64,000 nucleotides of DNA from Acidobacteriaceae bacterium. GTDB lineage: Bacteria > Acidobacteriota > Terriglobia > Terriglobales > Acidobacteriaceae. Below the pieces are notes generated by a model. It did not search any database. It saw only the letters and a list, made by a program, of their open reading frames with translations, and had not been told where the DNA came from. The DNA lies in NCBI GenBank assembly GCA_003134995.1, contig PLDC01000015.1:356379-420378 (forward strand). The letters are read 5' to 3'. A program made the translations under genes and the position numbers. Positions 1-9,889 of the stretch are shown in pieces (position 1 is the first letter of the stretch; every line of letters starts with the position of its first letter).

Positions 1-1145
1 GTGGACTAGGAGCAATCCATCCCCGAATCCTGATCGAGCAAGAAGATGGCGAAAGCCACGGCGAAATCATCCGCCCGCTGCTCGGCATCCGGCGGCGCGA
101 GCTCGAAGAATATCTCGAAGACATTAAACAGCCGTGGCGAGAAGACTCCACCAACGCCGACGCCAAGTTCACTCGCAACCGCGTGCGAAGTCTCGTGCTC
201 CCATTGCTCGAGCGCGAGTTCAACCCGACGGTGGTCGAGAATTTCGCCGAACTAGCCGAGATCGCCCGCGACGAAGAAGATTACTGGGAGAACGAAATCT
301 CCGGCTGGCTCGGCACCGTGGTCCAATGGTCCGAGCCCGCATGGACGCGCGAAGTCCAGGACATAAGTTTCGTCCAGATCGCGCCCGCAGGCGGCGGACC
401 CGACGAGTGCCTCCCGATGGATTTGAGCCTACGCTCGCGAATCGCAGCAGCGCCCTGGCTAGCGATGAACGCGTCCGTCAGCCGGCCGTGGCTGCTCACC
501 GAGCCCCGCGCCGTGCAACGAAGAGTAATAAAAGCAATCGGCGAGCAATCCGGCATTCCGCTCGAGTTCAAGCACATCGAAGAAATCCTGCGGTTCGCCG
601 CCGAAGACGGCCCCACCGGCAAAGAATTGTCTCTTCCGCTGAACTGGAAAATTCGCCGTGAGCCTGAGGCCATGATCTTCATCACGCCTGACCTGCGCCG
701 CAATCAAGATCCGATCCCCGACTACGAATACACGCTGCCGATCCCCGGTCGCGTCTTCGCCTTCGAAGCGGGCGGCATCATCGAAGCCCTGCGCATCCCT
801 CCCGAGCAGCCCGCGGAGTATAATCCGCAGCAACTTCTTCGTGCAGATCTTCTCCGTGCAGATCTCTTGCCCGCACAATTGATCGTGCGGAACTGGCGTC
901 CCGGAGACCGGTTTTTTCCGGCGCACACGAAGTCGCCGAAGAAGATCAAGGAGTTGCTCCAGGAAAAGCACGTGCCGCAGCCCGAGCGCAGGCTCTGGCC
1001 CGTCGTTACAAGCGGAAACGAAATTGTATGGATGCGCGGTTTCCCGGTTCCCGCAAACTTCCGCGCAAAGGCCGGAGAGGAAGCAGTCCTGATTGCATTC
1101 CTGATTAAAGAAACGCCATGGGGAGTTGAGACGCACTCGATCTAG
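1..1145 (+). CDS. tilS: tRNA(Ile)-lysidine synthase, C-terminal part (5' truncated by window)
   Basis: TilS ligates lysine to C34 of tRNA-Ile(CAU) so that it reads AUA codons. The reading frame is open from base 3. The first visible residues contain the TilS segment IIRPLLGIRRRELEEYL, then WREDSTNADAKFTRNRVR and LPLLEREF, which are the conserved middle of the family. The C-terminal substrate-binding region follows (NWRPGDRFFP, IKELLQEKHVPQPERR, IVWMRGF). The N-terminal SGGxDS ATP-pyrophosphatase motif lies upstream of the window. An in-frame repeat of LLRADLLRADLLP near 835-875 is a small duplication. The order tilS, hpt position, ftsH is a classic bacterial gene order and supports the call. 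Confidence 0.95.
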   Translation, partial: GLGAIHPRILIEQEDGESHGEIIRPLLGIRRRELEEYLEDIKQPWREDSTNADAKFTRNRVRSLVLPLLEREFNPTVVENFAELAEIARDEEDYWENEISGWLGTVVQWSEPAWTREVQDISFVQIAPAGGGPDECLPMDLSLRSRIAAAPWLAMNASVSRPWLLTEPRAVQRRVIKAIGEQSGIPLEFKHIEEILRFAAEDGPTGKELSLPLNWKIRREPEAMIFITPDLRRNQDPIPDYEYTLPIPGRVFAFEAGGIIEALRIPPEQPAEYNPQQLLRADLLRADLLPAQLIVRNWRPGDRFFPAHTKSPKKIKELLQEKHVPQPERRLWPVVTSGNEIVWMRGFPVPANFRAKAGEEAVLIAFLIKETPWGVETHSI

Positions 1146-1161
1146 AAGGGCATGCCACTTC

Positions 1162-1725
1162 ATGAATGAACTAAAAATGAACGAGCCGAAAGTCGAGGTA
1201 CTTCGCCAGGTCATTGCTGCCGAGCAGATCCAGAAGCGGGTAAAGGAACTCGCGCGCCAAATCTCCGACGACTATCGCGGACAAACCGTCCAGGCCCTCG
1301 CCGTCCTCGAGAACGCATTCATCTTCATGGCCGACCTCGTCCGCGCCCTCGAGGTTCCCGTGGTCTGCCAGTTCATCAAGCCCAAATACAGCAAGCAGCA
1401 AGGCGCCCAGGCCGAGATCGTCGAAATATTCTTCAGCCACGAACCCGATATTCGCGGCCAGCACATCCTGCTCGTCGAAGGCCTCGTCCATTCCGGCGTG
1501 ACCAGCGAGTTTCTGATGAACGACTTACGTGCTAGAGGCGCAGCTTCGGTAAAGCTGGTAACGCTGCTCGACCGCCAATCCGCCCGCCGCGTCGCCCTGC
1601 AGCCCGATTATTTCGGCTTTTTAGTGGATGATACTTTTCTCATCGGCTATGGTTTGGGCGCGGTCGAGCAGACCAATCGCAATATCCCGTATCTTGCCGC
1701 AAGCCCAGTCCCGCAAATGACTTAA
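1162..1725 (+). CDS. Hpt-like phosphoribosyltransferase homologue with degraded active site
   Basis: This 187-residue protein sits where hypoxanthine phosphoribosyltransferase normally lies, between tilS and ftsH. It aligns along its whole length with Hpt: RVKELARQISDDY at the N-terminus, IFMADLVRAL, VKLVTLLDR, and IGYGLGAVEQTNRNIPYLA at the end. Key positions differ. The PRPP loop normally reading (V/I)EDIIDSG is VEGLVHSG, so one ribose-binding acid and the catalytic Asp are lost. The LKGA loop is LENA, and GYGLD is GYGLG. A normal purine-salvage reaction is therefore doubtful; a binding or regulatory role is inferred. The ATG at 1162 was chosen because AGAAGG lies upstream; a TTG at 1126 would overlap tilS. 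Confidence 0.8.
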   Translation: MNELKMNEPKVEVLRQVIAAEQIQKRVKELARQISDDYRGQTVQALAVLENAFIFMADLVRALEVPVVCQFIKPKYSKQQGAQAEIVEIFFSHEPDIRGQHILLVEGLVHSGVTSEFLMNDLRARGAASVKLVTLLDRQSARRVALQPDYFGFLVDDTFLIGYGLGAVEQTNRNIPYLAASPVPQMT

Positions 1726-1778
1726 GTTATCGAGCGCGCGACGCCCCTTTTTCTCCGGGAAAAGGTAGAATAGTGTCG

Positions 1779-1795
1779 TTAGGGATTTTCCCTAA
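1779..1795. promoter_or_regulatory. Perfect 7-3-7 palindrome upstream of ftsH
   Basis: TTAGGGA, a TTT spacer and TCCCTAA form a perfect inverted repeat about 85 bases before the ftsH start codon, in the only intergenic gap of the tilS-ftsH cluster. It could be an operator or a small RNA hairpin. No consensus of a named regulator is recognised. Confidence 0.4.
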
Positions 1796-1880
1796 TCCGA
1801 AATTGGCGGAACGGCATCTAAACGAATAGCAGAAGCCTCGGCGCTTACGTGTCGAACCCCGGTTTCTTCAGGAGCTTTTG

Positions 1881-3791
1881 GTGAATTCAACTGTAAAGAC
1901 CGTACTCTTCTGGGTGGGAATTGGCGTGTCTGCCCTCGTGTTGTGGACCGTGATTCAGCAGGGCCGCAACTCGCAGAAAGACGCCGATGTGATCTTCTCC
2001 CAATTCCTGAGCGATGTGGATCAGGGCAAAGTGCATGACGTTACCGTGGAAGGCCAGACGGTGCGCGGCAAATTCGTCGACGGCTCCGCCTTCCATACCA
2101 TGGTTCCGCCGAACTATCCCGACATGTTCAAGACCTTTAAGGACAAAAACGTCGGGGTCACCGTTAAGGATGCCAACGGCGGAAGCTGGCCGCTGCAGTT
2201 GCTCGGAACATGGGCGCCGCTGATTCTTCTGGGCGCGCTCTGGTTCTTCATGATCCGCCAGATGCAGACCGGCGGCAATAAAGCGCTGTCGTTCGGCAAG
2301 AGCCGCGCTCGCCTGCTCTCCATGCAGCAGAAAAAAGTTACGTTCAAAGACGTGGCCGGCGTGGAAGAGGCCAAGGAAGAACTGCGCGAAATTATCGAAT
2401 TCCTGCGCGAAGCGCAGAAGTTTCAGAAACTCGGCGGCAGAATTCCCAAAGGAGTGCTGCTCGTCGGGCCTCCCGGAACCGGCAAAACGCTCTTGGCGCG
2501 TGCCGTCGCCGGCGAAGCCAACGTCCCGTTCTTCTCCATCTCCGGTTCGGACTTTGTCGAGATGTTCGTAGGCGTTGGCGCAAGCCGCGTGCGCGACTTG
2601 TTCGAGCAAGGCAAGAAGAACGCGCCCTGCATTATTTTCATCGACGAAATTGACGCCGTCGGGCGGCATCGCGGCGCTGGCCTGGGCGGTGGTCACGACG
2701 AGCGCGAGCAAACGCTGAACCAGTTGCTGGTCGAGATGGATGGCTTCGAATCCAACGAAGGCGTAATCCTGATGGCGGCCACAAACCGCCCTGATGTGCT
2801 CGACCCCGCATTGCTGCGCCCCGGACGCTTTGACCGCCGCGTAGTAGTGAGCCGTCCCGATGTCCGCGGGCGCGAAGAAATTCTCCGCGTGCACACCCGC
2901 AAAATTCCTCTCGCTGAAGATGTCGATCTCACCGTGCTGGCGCGCGGCACACCAGGATTCTCCGGAGCCGACCTGGCCAACATGGTGAACGAAGCAGCAC
3001 TGGCCGCAGCGCGTCAGAACCGCAAGGCCGTGCTGATGTTCGACTTCGAAGTAGCCAAAGATAAAGTCCTGATGGGTGTGGAGCGCAAGTCGCTGATTCT
3101 TTCCGACGACGAAAAGAAGGTGACCGCGTACCACGAAGCCGGACACGCGCTGGTGGCAGCCAAGCTCCCAGGCTCAGACCCAGTCCACAAGGTCACGATC
3201 ATTCCCCGCGGAATGGCTCTGGGTGTAACCATGCAGTTGCCTGTCGACGACCGCCACAACTACACCCGGGATTATTTGAAGACCGACCTCGCGATTCTGA
3301 TGGGCGGCCGTCTCGCCGAGGAATTGTTCCTCAACCAGATGAGCACAGGCGCGGGCAACGATATCGAGCGTGCCACCGAAATGGCGCGCAAGATGGTCTG
3401 CGAGTGGGGCATGAGCGATCTTGGTCCGCTGACCTTCGGCAAAAAAGAAGAGCAGATCTTCCTTGGCCGCGAGATCAGCCAGCACCGCGACTACAGCGAA
3501 GATACCGCCATCAAGATTGATGGCGAGGTCCGCAAGTTGGTCAACCACGGATACGAAACGGCAAAGGGCATCCTCGAAGGCAATCGCGATACGCTGCAGA
3601 AAATCGCTGCGGCTCTGCTGGAGCGCGAAGTGCTCGATGCCTCCGAAGTCTTGCTGCTGGTGGATGGCAAGGAATTGCCTCCGATGAAGTCGCCAGCCAA
3701 ACCCGATGACGGCGGCGGCGTCCAGCAAGTGCTGAAACCAGAGCCAGGCCGAGGCATCGCCAAGGGCGGAGAGAGCCCAGCAAGAGCCTAA
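1881..3791 (+). CDS. ftsH: ATP-dependent zinc metalloprotease FtsH
   Basis: FtsH is a membrane-anchored AAA+ protease that degrades misassembled membrane proteins and short-lived regulators. The protein has 636 residues. It shows an N-terminal membrane segment ([16 protein letters not shown]), a periplasmic region and a second segment ([15 protein letters not shown]). The AAA domain carries Walker A GPPGTGKT near residue 200, Walker [10 protein letters not shown] and the second region of homology ([19 protein letters not shown]). The zinc site is HEAGH, with the downstream acidic ligand in [12 protein letters not shown]. The tail is Pro/Gly-rich. A GTG at 1881 is preferred over a TTG at 1878 because AGGAG lies six bases before it. 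Confidence 0.97.
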   Translation: MNSTVKTVLFWVGIGVSALVLWTVIQQGRNSQKDADVIFSQFLSDVDQGKVHDVTVEGQTVRGKFVDGSAFHTMVPPNYPDMFKTFKDKNVGVTVKDANGGSWPLQLLGTWAPLILLGALWFFMIRQMQTGGNKALSFGKSRARLLSMQQKKVTFKDVAGVEEAKEELREIIEFLREAQKFQKLGGRIPKGVLLVGPPGTGKTLLARAVAGEANVPFFSISGSDFVEMFVGVGASRVRDLFEQGKKNAPCIIFIDEIDAVGRHRGAGLGGGHDEREQTLNQLLVEMDGFESNEGVILMAATNRPDVLDPALLRPGRFDRRVVVSRPDVRGREEILRVHTRKIPLAEDVDLTVLARGTPGFSGADLANMVNEAALAAARQNRKAVLMFDFEVAKDKVLMGVERKSLILSDDEKKVTAYHEAGHALVAAKLPGSDPVHKVTIIPRGMALGVTMQLPVDDRHNYTRDYLKTDLAILMGGRLAEELFLNQMSTGAGNDIERATEMARKMVCEWGMSDLGPLTFGKKEEQIFLGREISQHRDYSEDTAIKIDGEVRKLVNHGYETAKGILEGNRDTLQKIAAALLEREVLDASEVLLLVDGKELPPMKSPAKPDDGGGVQQVLKPEPGRGIAKGGESPARA

Positions 3792-3803
3792 AAACAGCCG
3801 CGG

Positions 3804-3824
3804 CCAAGACGCGACAAGTCTTGG
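3804..3824 (+). terminator. Hairpin downstream of ftsH
   Basis: CCAAGAC, a 7-base loop and GTCTTGG form a perfect stem 13 bases after the ftsH stop, extendable on both sides by GC pairs. No clear T-run follows, so it may be a weak or factor-assisted terminator. The remaining bases up to 4031 show nothing recognisable. Confidence 0.45.
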
Positions 3825-4031
3825 CGGCAAAATTGTCATCGAGCATTGCCATCCAACACTGTCGTCCAGAGCAAAGCCGCTCTTCAGGCGCAGCGATGGA
3901 TCTCCCGCCAAACCGGCCCAAAGCGTAAGCCAAACGAGACAAACCTGCGCCCGCCGAAACCCTGGGGATCCGCTCGACAGCCTTAAACAAAAGGAATTGC
4001 CCGAAGCCCGAAAGCCGACGCCCGAAGCCCG

Positions 4032-6995
4032 CTATTTAAGCTTCTCGTATTCCGCCCGCGCAGTCTTCAAGACAGGAACATCCGCGTCCGCATCTTTCCA
4101 CACTGCAAAGAAGTCCTGATAAGCCCCCTTAGCTTTCCCCGTTTCTCCCTGCAAAGCATAAGCGCGCCCCAACCCCAAATGAGCCAGCGAATAATTCCAG
4201 CCGACGGGATCAAGCCCGCGATGGTCGAGGATCTTCTGATACTCCGCCGCCGCCTTGGCTCCATCGTGCAAGCGCAGAAAAGCTTCGCCGCGAATGAAGT
4301 TGATTCCCAAGTTGCCCGTGCTCAATTCATAAGGCCTGGCCGATTCGAACTCCGCAACCGCCTGCTCGGGCTGATTGTGTTGCAGGCTGATCGCGGCTCG
4401 CACCGCCGGCAGGTGCACCTGATGCAGCAAGGTATAGTACGGAAATTCTTTGTCCAGTCCCTCCGCCAGCTTCTCGGCCTGGGCCGTGTCCCCGATGCGG
4501 GCAAACAAACGCGCGGCAGTCGTTCGCGAATTCACATTCTCAGCAATCGCGAGCGCCGCATTCATAGTCTGTCGAGCTTCTTCCGGAAAACCAACCGCGG
4601 CATCGCAACCTGCCTCGGCCCCCAGAATCGCTGCCCCGTACTCCTTGCGTCCCTGAGCCTGCGCCACAGTCACAGCTCGGGCATAGTTTGCCCTCGCCTC
4701 TTTTATTTTTCCCTGCGAGCATTCGCCCGCCGCGCGGACCAATCCTATGACCGGCTCCTGCACTTTACCGGTTGCCTGCTCCACCTCCCGCTGCATGCCG
4801 TCGTCGTCCCTCCGAATGAACGCTAGCTGGTACAGCGCGATATGCACCGACCACGGCTCGGCTTTCTGCGCGATGGCCTGCTCCGCCACTGCCTTCGCTT
4901 CGTCGTAGCGATTCAGCGCCATATAGGCGCCCGTCAGGTTCGCATAGGCGTAAGGGTCTTTCGGATTAAGCTTCAGCGCTTCGCTCGCGCTGGCCATTGC
5001 TTTCTCAGGCTGCCCATCGGCTGCCTCTACCAGGGCCAGGTTGTCCCGCGGAATCGTGTCACGGGGATAAGCCTGAATCCATTGCTCAAGAATCTCGATG
5101 TCTTTGTCGTCCTGTCTCCGGTAGGTTCCGTAGTAGTGAGAAGAAATGTAAAATCGCTCCCGCTCGCTCGCTCTCTCTTTTGCGTCAAATGCCTTTTGCA
5201 GATACTCTGAGGCCTCCTGCAGATGGGTCCTGTTGTTATAGACCACACCCAGAGTGGCCAGCGCCATGGCAAAGTTCGGGTCCAGTTCCGTAGCGCGTTT
5301 CAAGTGTGGAATCGCAGCCTCGTCGTTGAACTTTGTGTGCTCGGCCTCACCCAGGCTGAATTCCTTCAAAGCCTCCAGGGACGAAGTCGTAGCCGCTTCC
5401 AACGGAGTATCGAACTTCTGCACCGATCCAATGGATTCTCCCAGCTTCCCCCGCAAGCTCGATGCAGCTTTGTCCAGCGACTTCAGCACCTGCTCCTTGC
5501 TGTCGGCCTCCACCTGCTCACGCGCCAGCGAGTCGCCGTTCTGCGCGTTCACCGCTTCGAGCGTAACCACGTAATGGCTGCCCAGGCTCGAAATCGATCC
5601 CAGCATCATCGCCTTCACGCCCTCGCGCTGGCAGATTTCGCGCGCCAAGTCGCGCGTCACCCGCTCGTCGCCGGACCGTCCCATAAACTTCAACGCCTGC
5701 CGGATTCGAGACTCCGGAAGAATGTTCAGATAAGGAGACTGCTCCAACTGCACCGCCAAAGCCTGCTTCAGTGTGCCATCAAAAACCGCATCACCCGTGG
5801 TGTTGACGAAGTCAGCCAGCAGCACGCTGTCTTTTTCTGTTAGCTTCGAGGATTTTATTGATCGAAGATATAATCCTCCAGCAATAGCAGCAATCAGAAC
5901 GATCAGAGCCACTCCAGCCAAAATCTTCCAAGGCTTCTTCGCGGCAACCGCGGGAACCGGCGCGGCACTAACGGCACTAACCACGCTCGCAGAGGGAGCC
6001 GCAGCAGGCACCACTCTCGACGAACCAGACGCTTGCACCGGAACCACAGCCGCACCAACTTGTGTCCCCGTATCCTGCGAAACCGGGACAGCCCCCGAGT
6101 GAGCCGTCCCCGAATGCCCGCTGCCTGTGTCGCGCTTCAACCGCTGCAGGTCCGCGCGAATATCCGCCGCATGCTGGTAGCGCAGGTTGCGATCCTTCTC
6201 GATTGCCTTGTTGATAATGTCTTCCAGCTTCACCGGCAAATCAGGATTCATCCGCAACGGCGAAACTTGAGCGCGATCCAGAATGGCCTGAAAGATCAGC
6301 GCAGAAGTCTCTCCTCGAAACGGCAGCGTCCCCGTCGACATCTCATACAGCACCACGCCGAAAGAAAAAAGATCCGTGCGCGAATCCAGTTCTTTCCCCT
6401 TAGCCTGCTCCGGCGACATATAAGCGACGGTGCCTAGAGTCGAGCCGGGGCTGGTTAAGTGGTCCTCGATCGCCACATCGGTCGCCGCCGTCGCTTCCAG
6501 TGGCCGTGCCGACGCAGCGGGAGTCGTCGTCACCTTGGCCAGTCCGAAGTCCAGAATCTTCGCGTGTCCGCGCTTCGTCACAAAAATATTTGCGGGCTTA
6601 ATGTCGCGATGAACAATGCCTTCCGTGTGCGCCGCATCCAGCGCGTCGGCAATCTCGGTCCCCAACTCCAGAATATTTTCCAGCTCCATCGCGCGCGCGC
6701 CAATCGCATGCTTCAACGTGTACCCATCAAGAAATTCCATGACCAGGTAAGCGCGCCCATCTTCTTCGCCAACGTCGTAAATCGTGCAAATATTCGGATG
6801 GTTCAACGCAGACGCAGCCTTAGCCTCGCGCCGGAAACGTTCCAGCGCCATGCGATCCTGCGCCAGTTCTTCAGGAAGAAACTTCAGGGCGACGAAGCGT
6901 CCCAGGCGCGTGTCTTCAGCCTTGTAAACCACGCCCATGCCGCCGCCGCCAAGCTTTTCGATGATGCGGTAATGCGAGAAGGTCTGATCGAGCAA
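4032..6995 (-). CDS. Transmembrane Ser/Thr protein kinase with TPR sensor region
   Basis: The 987-residue protein has a complete Hanks-type kinase domain: glycine loop [11 protein letters not shown] (15-25), ATP-binding Lys38 in [14 protein letters not shown] (129-136), DFG (149-151) and activation segment [11 protein letters not shown] Pro/Ala/Ser linker leads to a single membrane span (about 357-377, [20 protein letters not shown]). The rest is extracytoplasmic: a region like those that follow such kinases in Acidobacteria ([20 protein letters not shown]), then a long run of TPR-like helices. The layout suggests phospho-signalling in response to an envelope cue; the substrate is unknown. 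It is a single gene, convergent with ftsH. Confidence 0.93.
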   Translation of the reverse strand: MLDQTFSHYRIIEKLGGGGMGVVYKAEDTRLGRFVALKFLPEELAQDRMALERFRREAKAASALNHPNICTIYDVGEEDGRAYLVMEFLDGYTLKHAIGARAMELENILELGTEIADALDAAHTEGIVHRDIKPANIFVTKRGHAKILDFGLAKVTTTPAASARPLEATAATDVAIEDHLTSPGSTLGTVAYMSPEQAKGKELDSRTDLFSFGVVLYEMSTGTLPFRGETSALIFQAILDRAQVSPLRMNPDLPVKLEDIINKAIEKDRNLRYQHAADIRADLQRLKRDTGSGHSGTAHSGAVPVSQDTGTQVGAAVVPVQASGSSRVVPAAAPSASVVSAVSAAPVPAVAAKKPWKILAGVALIVLIAAIAGGLYLRSIKSSKLTEKDSVLLADFVNTTGDAVFDGTLKQALAVQLEQSPYLNILPESRIRQALKFMGRSGDERVTRDLAREICQREGVKAMMLGSISSLGSHYVVTLEAVNAQNGDSLAREQVEADSKEQVLKSLDKAASSLRGKLGESIGSVQKFDTPLEAATTSSLEALKEFSLGEAEHTKFNDEAAIPHLKRATELDPNFAMALATLGVVYNNRTHLQEASEYLQKAFDAKERASERERFYISSHYYGTYRRQDDKDIEILEQWIQAYPRDTIPRDNLALVEAADGQPEKAMASASEALKLNPKDPYAYANLTGAYMALNRYDEAKAVAEQAIAQKAEPWSVHIALYQLAFIRRDDDGMQREVEQATGKVQEPVIGLVRAAGECSQGKIKEARANYARAVTVAQAQGRKEYGAAILGAEAGCDAAVGFPEEARQTMNAALAIAENVNSRTTAARLFARIGDTAQAEKLAEGLDKEFPYYTLLHQVHLPAVRAAISLQHNQPEQAVAEFESARPYELSTGNLGINFIRGEAFLRLHDGAKAAAEYQKILDHRGLDPVGWNYSLAHLGLGRAYALQGETGKAKGAYQDFFAVWKDADADVPVLKTARAEYEKLK

Positions 6996-7433
6996 GAGAT
7001 GCTCCGTCGTCAGTCAGCCATGCTAAAGCCCATCGTCAGGGAAGTCAAAACTGACTCATCTAGCGCCGGCGTCCCGCCGGCTTCCGGGTGCAGACTGTCG
7101 GTTACTAAAGAATTCTAGGGGGTTACGCTGGCGCAGGGCCTCAAGCTATAATGGTTTAGTGATGTTGGCCGCTAGCGATGCTGCGCAACAAATCCAATTC
7201 GCTTCCGTTTTCGAATCGGCCCGAGTGCTGGCTGCATTGCCTCGTGTGTCCACGCCGCTATCGAGCCAACCTGCCATCACGCCTGCGTCCCAGCCTCTTC
7301 GCTAGCGACTAATAAAATCCTCCGCCTGATTCGCCTCGACCTACGTGTGCCTGAACCAGAGCCGCGTGTCCCGAGGTTGCATTCACTGACAACCGGCAAC
7401 TGGCAACTGACAGCTGCCTTCAGGAGGATTCCC
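6996..7433. other. Gene-free region between kinase and aminotransferase
   Basis: This 438-base gap holds the divergent promoters of the kinase and the aminotransferase. A TATAAT lies at 7147-7152, with TTACGC 18 bases upstream as a weak -35. At about 7385-7414 there is a copy of the CAACTGGCAACTG repeat words that recur near 17.6-17.8 kb. No convincing small gene was found. Confidence 0.5.
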
Positions 7434-8822
7434 ATGACCACGAAGACCACGACCGCGACCGCTCCCGAAAAGATCGCTCCAGGAAAAACTATCGGACCGA
7501 AAATCAAGACCGCCCTGCCCGGGCCGAACGCCCTGCGCGTACTCGCGGGCGACGAAAAATATATTTCACCTTCCTACACTCGCTCCTACCCACTCGTGGC
7601 CAAGAGCGGACGCGGCATCGTCGTCACTGACGTCGATGGCAATGAGTTCTATGACTTCTCCGCCGGCATCGCCGTGACCTCGACCGGCCACTGCCATCCC
7701 GAGGTGGTCGCGGCGATTCAGAAGCAGGCAGCTGAACTGATCCACATGTCCGGCACCGATTTTTATTACGAGAGCCTGATCACTCTCGCGGAGCGCCTAT
7801 CAAAGATCGCTCCCATGGCTGGCCCGCACAAGTTTTACTATGGCAACTCTGGCGCAGAGGCGATCGAGTGCGCGCTCAAGCTCGCTCGCTATCACACCAA
7901 GCGCCCGAACATCATTGCATTCTTTGGCGCGTTTCATGGACGCACCATGGGCGCGCTGTCGCTGACCGCCTCGAAACCCCAGCAGCGGCGCCGCTTTTCG
8001 CCGCTCATGCCCGGAGTGACGCATGTGCCTTATCCAGATCTTTATCGTGGACGCAAAGATGCGATACAAGATTCTGACGCATTCGCGCTCAATTGCGCGC
8101 GCTTTATCGAAGAGAAGCTGTTCAAGACCACGCTGCCTCCCGAAGAAGTGGCTGCCATCTTCATTGAGCCTGTGCAGGGCGAAGGCGGCTACGTGGTCGC
8201 GCCCACCATCTTCATGCAAGAGTTGCGCCGCATCTGCGATCGCCATGGAATTCTGTTGGTGCTTGACGAAGTGCAGAGCGGCGTCGGGCGCACCGGTAAG
8301 TGGTGGGCGGTCGAGCACACGGGCGTTGAGCCTGACATGGTTTGCATGGCGAAGGGTCTCGCTTCGGGCATGCCGCTTGGCATCACGATGACGCGCTCTG
8401 AAATCATGGACTGGGTGCCCGGTTCGCACGCCTCCACTTTTGGGGGCAATCCCGTGTGCATCGCGGCGGCGCTGGCTACGCTCGATGTGATCGAGAAAGA
8501 ACATCTGCTCGAGCACACAAGCGAAGTGGGCGCGCACATGCTGAAGCGCATGGCGAGCTGGCCGGCCAAGCTGAAACTGGTGGGCGACGTGCGCGGCCGC
8601 GGCCTGATGATCGGTGTCGACATCGTGAAAGACAAAGCGACCAAGGAATATGGCAGCGCCGAGCGCGACCTGATCATCGAGCGCTCCTTCGAACGCGGCA
8701 TTCTGTTTTTAGGCTGCGGGCCGAGCACGATCCGGCTGTGCCCGCCGCTGGTCGTGACCAAGGAAGAAGCCGACGTTGCTTTGGACGTGCTGGAAGAGTG
8801 CATCCAGGAAGTGGGTAAGTAG
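7434..8822 (+). CDS. Class III PLP aminotransferase (4-aminobutyrate / ornithine type)
   Basis: This is a 462-residue fold-type I aminotransferase. Visible family marks are the VVTDVDGNEFYDFSAGIA segment, GHCHPEVV, the PLP-phosphate loop GNSGAEAIE, FHGRTMGAL, the aspartate motif LVLDEVQSGVGRTG and the Schiff-base lysine in MAKGLASGMPLG. GASTFGG-type geometry is kept as HASTFGGNPV. Such enzymes transfer an omega-amino group to 2-oxoglutarate; closest in style are 4-aminobutyrate and acetylornithine aminotransferases, and the substrate cannot be fixed from sequence. The ATG at 7434 is fixed by AGGAGG at 7422-7427. The gene stands alone and ends at a strong terminator. Confidence 0.9.
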   Translation: MTTKTTTATAPEKIAPGKTIGPKIKTALPGPNALRVLAGDEKYISPSYTRSYPLVAKSGRGIVVTDVDGNEFYDFSAGIAVTSTGHCHPEVVAAIQKQAAELIHMSGTDFYYESLITLAERLSKIAPMAGPHKFYYGNSGAEAIECALKLARYHTKRPNIIAFFGAFHGRTMGALSLTASKPQQRRRFSPLMPGVTHVPYPDLYRGRKDAIQDSDAFALNCARFIEEKLFKTTLPPEEVAAIFIEPVQGEGGYVVAPTIFMQELRRICDRHGILLVLDEVQSGVGRTGKWWAVEHTGVEPDMVCMAKGLASGMPLGITMTRSEIMDWVPGSHASTFGGNPVCIAAALATLDVIEKEHLLEHTSEVGAHMLKRMASWPAKLKLVGDVRGRGLMIGVDIVKDKATKEYGSAERDLIIERSFERGILFLGCGPSTIRLCPPLVVTKEEADVALDVLEECIQEVGK

Positions 8823-8854
8823 TAGGCCGTTTCCGGTTTCCGGTTCTAGCGCTG

Positions 8855-8901
8855 AGGCTGCCCCAGCTTTGCTGGTTTTGCAAAGCTGGGGCAGCCTTTT
8901 T
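8855..8901 (+). terminator. Strong intrinsic terminator after aminotransferase
   Basis: A perfect 18-base-pair stem (8855-8872 with 8880-8897), a 7-base loop and a TTTTT tail lie 33 bases after the aminotransferase stop. It separates that gene from the restriction cassette. Confidence 0.95.
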
Positions 8902-9022
8902 CGTGGTGGCGTGCGTAAGAAACGTTAAAGATGAGCCATCTCCCCAACGGGTCGCCTACCACAGTGCTGTTGCCGGGAGAATATTGAATGTTAATATCAG
9001 AACTCTGAGGAGCCAAGTTATA

Positions 9023-9889
9023 GTGTCCACTGGAAGCCAACTCTCCCTTCTTCCACGCCCGGAGAAGACCCCAGAAATCCCCCTAAAGCCGGAAGGCCAG
9101 ATCATCGTTGGCGACACCCTTGAACAGTTGCAGAAGTTCCCTGACGAGACCTTCCAGTGCTGCGTCACCAGTCCGCCCTATTGGGGACTTCGCGATTACG
9201 GCATACCGGGCCAGATTGGGGCGGAGATGAAGCTGGAGGACTACATCAACAAGCTCGTTCATGTCTTCCATGAAGTGAAGCGCACGCTGAAGAGTGACGG
9301 CACCTTCTGGCTCAATATTGGGGACGGATACACGAGCGGTGGGCGGACGTGGCGCGATTCTGACAAGAAGAACAAAGGACGCGGGATGGATTACCGCGCT
9401 CCCACGCCGGACGGGCTCAAGCCGAAGGACCTCATCGGAGTTCCTTGGCGTGTGGCCTTCGCCTTACAGGCTGATGGCTGGTATCTCCGTTCGGAGGTCA
9501 TTTGGTACAAGCCGAACGCACAGCCGGAGTCAGTGAAGGATCGTCCGACCCGCGCTCACGAGCACGTGTTCCTCTTCTCCAAGAACGAACAATACTTCTA
9601 TGACCACGAGGCTGTACGGGAAAAGGGCGACAACGGCTCACCACGGAACCTGCGTTCGGTTTGGCAGGTAAACACAGAGCCATACGCTGAGGCTCACTTC
9701 GCGACGTTCCCCCGCGCTCTCATCCTGCCGTGCCTCCTCGCCGGGAGCAAACAGGACTCCACCGTGCTTGACCCATTCTTAGGGTCGGGGACTGTTGGCC
9801 TTGTCAGCGGAGCCTTGGGTCGGAAGTTCGTAGGGATCGAGCTGAATCCCGAATACGCTCAGCTGGCGAGGAAACGCTTAAGCTGGTGA
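9023..9889 (+). CDS. Type II DNA methyltransferase, beta class (probably N4-cytosine)
   Basis: The 288-residue enzyme transfers a methyl group from S-adenosylmethionine to an exocyclic DNA amino group. Motif order is beta class: catalytic motif IV TSPPYWGLRDYG near residue 50, a variable target region in the middle, and the SAM-binding motif I DPFLGSGTVGL near the C-terminus, followed by FVGIELNPEY. SPPY is typical of m4C enzymes but also occurs in m6A ones. A GTG at 9023 is preferred because GAGGAG lies upstream and the residues before it look non-coding. Its 3' end overlaps the convergent endonuclease gene by 12 bases, so the two form one restriction-modification unit. Confidence 0.93.
   Translation: MSTGSQLSLLPRPEKTPEIPLKPEGQIIVGDTLEQLQKFPDETFQCCVTSPPYWGLRDYGIPGQIGAEMKLEDYINKLVHVFHEVKRTLKSDGTFWLNIGDGYTSGGRTWRDSDKKNKGRGMDYRAPTPDGLKPKDLIGVPWRVAFALQADGWYLRSEVIWYKPNAQPESVKDRPTRAHEHVFLFSKNEQYFYDHEAVREKGDNGSPRNLRSVWQVNTEPYAEAHFATFPRALILPCLLAGSKQDSTVLDPFLGSGTVGLVSGALGRKFVGIELNPEYAQLARKRLSW

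Noticed and set aside
459..1214. Long reverse-strand ORF over tilS
   Set aside because: It is the shadow of the tilS frame in G+C-rich DNA and shows no motifs.
1887..3146. 419-residue reverse-strand ORF over ftsH
   Set aside because: Opposite-strand shadow of the highly conserved AAA domain, rich in His/Gln as expected for such shadows.
7277..7507. Reverse-strand ORF before the aminotransferase with a hydrophobic start
   Set aside because: It overlaps the promoter, ribosome-binding site and start of the aminotransferase, and its second half is made of repeat words; no conserved motif.
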